Origin: Sphingobium sp. SCG-1
Lineage (GTDB): Bacteria > Pseudomonadota > Alphaproteobacteria > Sphingomonadales > Sphingomonadaceae
Direction of reading: 5' to 3'
Assembly: GCF_002953135.1 (NCBI RefSeq)
Contig: NZ_CP026372.1
Coordinates: 2,963,501 to 3,027,500 of the forward strand
Length of the DNA: 64,000 bases
The notes under the pieces are model-generated. The model saw only the letters and a program-made list of their open reading frames with translations, did no database searches and was not told where the DNA came from. Positions 62,410-64,000 of this stretch are shown one piece after another. Position 1 is the stretch's first letter; each line of letters opens with the position of its first letter. The translations under genes were made by a program, and so were the position numbers.

Positions 62410-62613
62410 GTGGACATCCGCCGCCGCCTTGCCGCCAATTTGAGGCGCTTTCGCCAGGAGCGAGAGCTCAGCCAGGAGCAGTTTGCCTTCGAAGCCGGTA
62501 TTCACCGCACCTATGTCAGTGACCTCGAACGCGGCGCCCGCAATCCCACCATCGAAGTGGTCGACAAGCTGGCGAGCTTCCTGGGCGTAAAAGTTGGCGA
62601 TCTGCTGGACTGA
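62410..62613 (+). CDS. XRE family HTH regulator
   Basis: This 67-residue protein is a complete Cro/CI-type helix-turn-helix: RRRLAANLRRFRQERELSQ, then EQFAFEAGIHRTYVSDLERG and ARNPTIEVVDKLASFLGV. GTG 62410 has AGGG 7 nt upstream. Small XRE proteins like this often control restriction-modification or toxin genes. It is divergent from the two nuclease genes, so it is the likely repressor of that operon. The 200-bp stretch after it (62,614-62,816) has no gene. Confidence 0.88.
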   Translation: MDIRRRLAANLRRFRQERELSQEQFAFEAGIHRTYVSDLERGARNPTIEVVDKLASFLGVKVGDLLD

Positions 62614-62816
62614 AGTTGAAGCTTCGTCCGCTTGTCCGTAGATCTTGCCGTACACAATACGCTACAATACCTTCGGCAATAGCGCCTAATACGTCCAGTG
62701 CTGCCCACCGCGCCCCAATCAAATAGCGCGTCGAGATAAATGCGTCAGCGGCAAAGCGAGATGCGACTGCACCACCCGAAGTCGCACGTAGCGGAAAAGC
62801 CCAAACTGAAGTGGCG

Positions 62817-63149
62817 TCAATCTAAGCCAGCGAACCAAGGGGCATAGGTAGTGTTCCGCGCCATATGCCGATTGAGATCGGGCGCTCCGTCATCCCACCA
62901 AACCGGCCCGCGCTCGCCCAACGCTATCTTTGCTTCGTCGACCGCCGCGTGGGCTGCAGCCTCGGCGGCATCATCATTCTTGCGCCGTGCGGCAGCGACC
63001 GCTCGTCGCGCGGCCATCAGGTCATGCACGAGGCGCTCGCGCAGGTCGGATGCCAGTCCCGGATTGCTGGTGCGCCAAAGGCGTCCACGAACAACGAAAT
63101 ACCGGCCGTCCGGCGTGATCGGGTATTTGCCGCTTTGGCTCGCGCTCAC
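62817..63149 (-). CDS. Conserved small protein coupled to AlkB
   Basis: This 110-residue protein has SGKYPITPDGRYFVVRGRLW, LRERLVHDLMAARRAVAAAR, and the strongly patterned LGERGPVWWDDGAPDLNRHMA. From memory this is a widespread alphaproteobacterial family of unknown function, often near AlkB. The GTG start overlaps the AlkB stop by 4 bp (GTGA), indicating coupled translation. The central Ala/Arg-rich helix (AARRKNDDAAEAAAHAAVDE) looks helical and possibly nucleic-acid-binding. No enzymatic motif was seen. Confidence 0.8.
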   Translation of the reverse strand: MSASQSGKYPITPDGRYFVVRGRLWRTSNPGLASDLRERLVHDLMAARRAVAAARRKNDDAAEAAAHAAVDEAKIALGERGPVWWDDGAPDLNRHMARNTTYAPWFAGLD

Positions 63150-63727
63150 GCGCGGCGCCCCTTTTCCGACAGGCTGCGAAAGGTGATCGACCAGCGTGGC
63201 AGTTCCATCGCTGCGATGCTGTGCTCCCAGTAATGCCGCACCTCGCCGGACAGATGGTAGATCGAGCGGGGCGCAAGCTCGGCCTTGGCGCGATCGAAAC
63301 CGCCGGAGACCGTCCGCCGTCGCAGCCGCAGCGTGGCGGGGTTGCCGAGCGAGAGACCAACGACATGCTCGAACACGGGGCGATCCTTGTGCCAGCCGAT
63401 GCCTGCGCCGGGATCATAGCGGATCAGCAATGCCTGGACGAGACCGTCCGGATCGAGACCGGCAAAGCGAGCCGCACGCGCCTTTACCGTTTCAAGCCAG
63501 CTTGGGATCGCCTCTGTCGGCGCGAAGCGACCACTCTCGAAATCGTAGCTCCAGCCAAAGGGCTGCGTCAGCCGCTTGCCGGTCCATTGCTGGAATTTAA
63601 ACGGGCTGAGGCTGGTTGCGTCGATCTGCGCGATCAGGCTGGCTTCCTCAGCGGGCGACAGGAAATCGTCCCGCGTCTTGAGGCCCGGCACGACCGGTGC
63701 ATCGAACAGGTCAAACATCGCGCTCAT
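63146..63727 (-). CDS. alkB: Alpha-ketoglutarate-dependent dioxygenase AlkB
   Basis: This 193-residue Fe(II)/2-oxoglutarate dioxygenase repairs alkylated DNA or RNA. Iron ligands are His113 and Asp115 in GWHKDRPVFE and His169 in YWEHSI. The 2-oxoglutarate-binding arginines are in RWSITFRSL (Arg178, Arg184). The nucleotide-recognition lid has FKFQQWTGKRLTQPFGWSYDF. Its start codon overlaps the stop of the SNase-like gene (ATGA) and its stop overlaps the next small gene, giving a tightly coupled trio. No Ada box was found in this window. Confidence 0.93.
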   Translation of the reverse strand: MSAMFDLFDAPVVPGLKTRDDFLSPAEEASLIAQIDATSLSPFKFQQWTGKRLTQPFGWSYDFESGRFAPTEAIPSWLETVKARAARFAGLDPDGLVQALLIRYDPGAGIGWHKDRPVFEHVVGLSLGNPATLRLRRRTVSGGFDRAKAELAPRSIYHLSGEVRHYWEHSIAAMELPRWSITFRSLSEKGRRA

Positions 63728-64000
63728 CGCGATTTGCCCCTCCCGCCCTCGATGCCGCCCGCGCTGCTAAGGACCATCCCAAGCGGGCGGCCGCCAATAG
63801 TGCAGGCGGCGACCACGCGATCATAGCTGCGCCGGCCCGCGCGACAGACCAGCCATTTGCCCATGACGGTGCGCTGCAGGCGACGCTTGGCATCCTGGCC
63901 GCCCCGCTCGTGCAGCTCGGGCGCATAAAAGTCGGCAAGACGGATCTCGATCCAGCGATCGGGGCGCCCGGCCGGGCCGATGCACAGCCCATCACCATCG
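63724..64000 (-). CDS. SNase-like (thermonuclease family) protein, partial at the window edge
   Basis: This is the C-terminal 91 residues of a staphylococcal-nuclease-fold protein whose start lies beyond base 64,000. Segments DGDGLCIG, WIEIRLADFYAPELHERGGQ, KRRLQRTVMGKWLVCRAGRR and SYDRVVAACTIGGRPLGMVL match the OB-fold family pattern (IRL-G-DAPEL, GK-V, SY-R-VA). The catalytic Asp and Glu region is partly present (DGDG, APELHERG). It is cut by the window edge, so length and signal peptide cannot be judged. Confidence 0.75.
   Translation of the reverse strand, partial: DGDGLCIGPAGRPDRWIEIRLADFYAPELHERGGQDAKRRLQRTVMGKWLVCRAGRRSYDRVVAACTIGGRPLGMVLSSAGGIEGGRGKSR

Noticed and set aside
61069..62655. 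Extended 528-codon version of the nuclease gene
   Set aside because: The extra N-terminus overlaps the XRE gene on the other strand and reads as its antisense; the nuclease domain begins at the ATG at 62286.

Overview
The window looks like part of a high-GC alphaproteobacterial chromosome, most probably a sphingomonad (Sphingobium, Novosphingobium or Sphingomonas type). This is an inference from three things: large TonB-dependent receptors whose plugs begin with DIVVTGSR or EIVVTAQKR, dense CoA-thioester catabolism mixed with LysR and IclR regulators, and an AlkB / small protein / nuclease-like trio at the right edge. No rRNA, tRNA, CRISPR or replication origin was seen.

Left part (1-9,400). 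A LysR regulator faces an operon of a luciferase-type oxidoreductase and an MDR-type NAD(P)H oxidoreductase. A scarred stretch follows, holding a decayed second MDR copy and a decayed IS21 istA tail around an alpha/beta hydrolase. Then come an MFS transporter and an exported serine hydrolase. Two TonB-dependent receptors (9,983-15,355) lead into the main island.

Main island (15,400-59,200). This is a large catabolic locus of alternating-strand operons: six acyl-CoA dehydrogenases (two adjacent large/small pairs), three crotonases lacking the standard hydratase glutamates, one fused hydratase / 3-hydroxyacyl-CoA dehydrogenase that is frameshifted in a C7 tract, two thiolases, two CitE-like lyases, two MaoC-like hydratases, a class III CoA-transferase, a MmgE/PrpD protein, a P450, four dehydrogenases of SDR or zinc ADH type, two aldehyde dehydrogenases, two F420-reductase-like dinucleotide-binding proteins, a TIM-barrel amidohydrolase and a third TonB receptor with an MFS carrier. 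A split kinase + ACAD11-type dehydrogenase pair (50,898-53,245) points to a 4-hydroxyacyl-CoA intermediate. The working model, which is inference, is outer-membrane uptake, oxidation by P450/ADH/ALDH, ring or lactone opening, CoA transfer (no CoA ligase is visible), beta-oxidation by the paired dehydrogenases, SDR and thiolases, rearrangement of a 4-hydroxyacyl-CoA, and final C-C cleavage by a CitE-type lyase. The substrate is not identifiable from sequence; an alicyclic, terpenoid-like or lactone-forming acid would fit.

Right part (59,200-64,000). The catabolic island ends in an orphan Tat signal peptide. Beyond it lie two PD-(D/E)XK-type nuclease genes next to a divergent XRE regulator, then an overlapping trio of AlkB, a conserved small protein and an SNase-like protein cut by the window edge.
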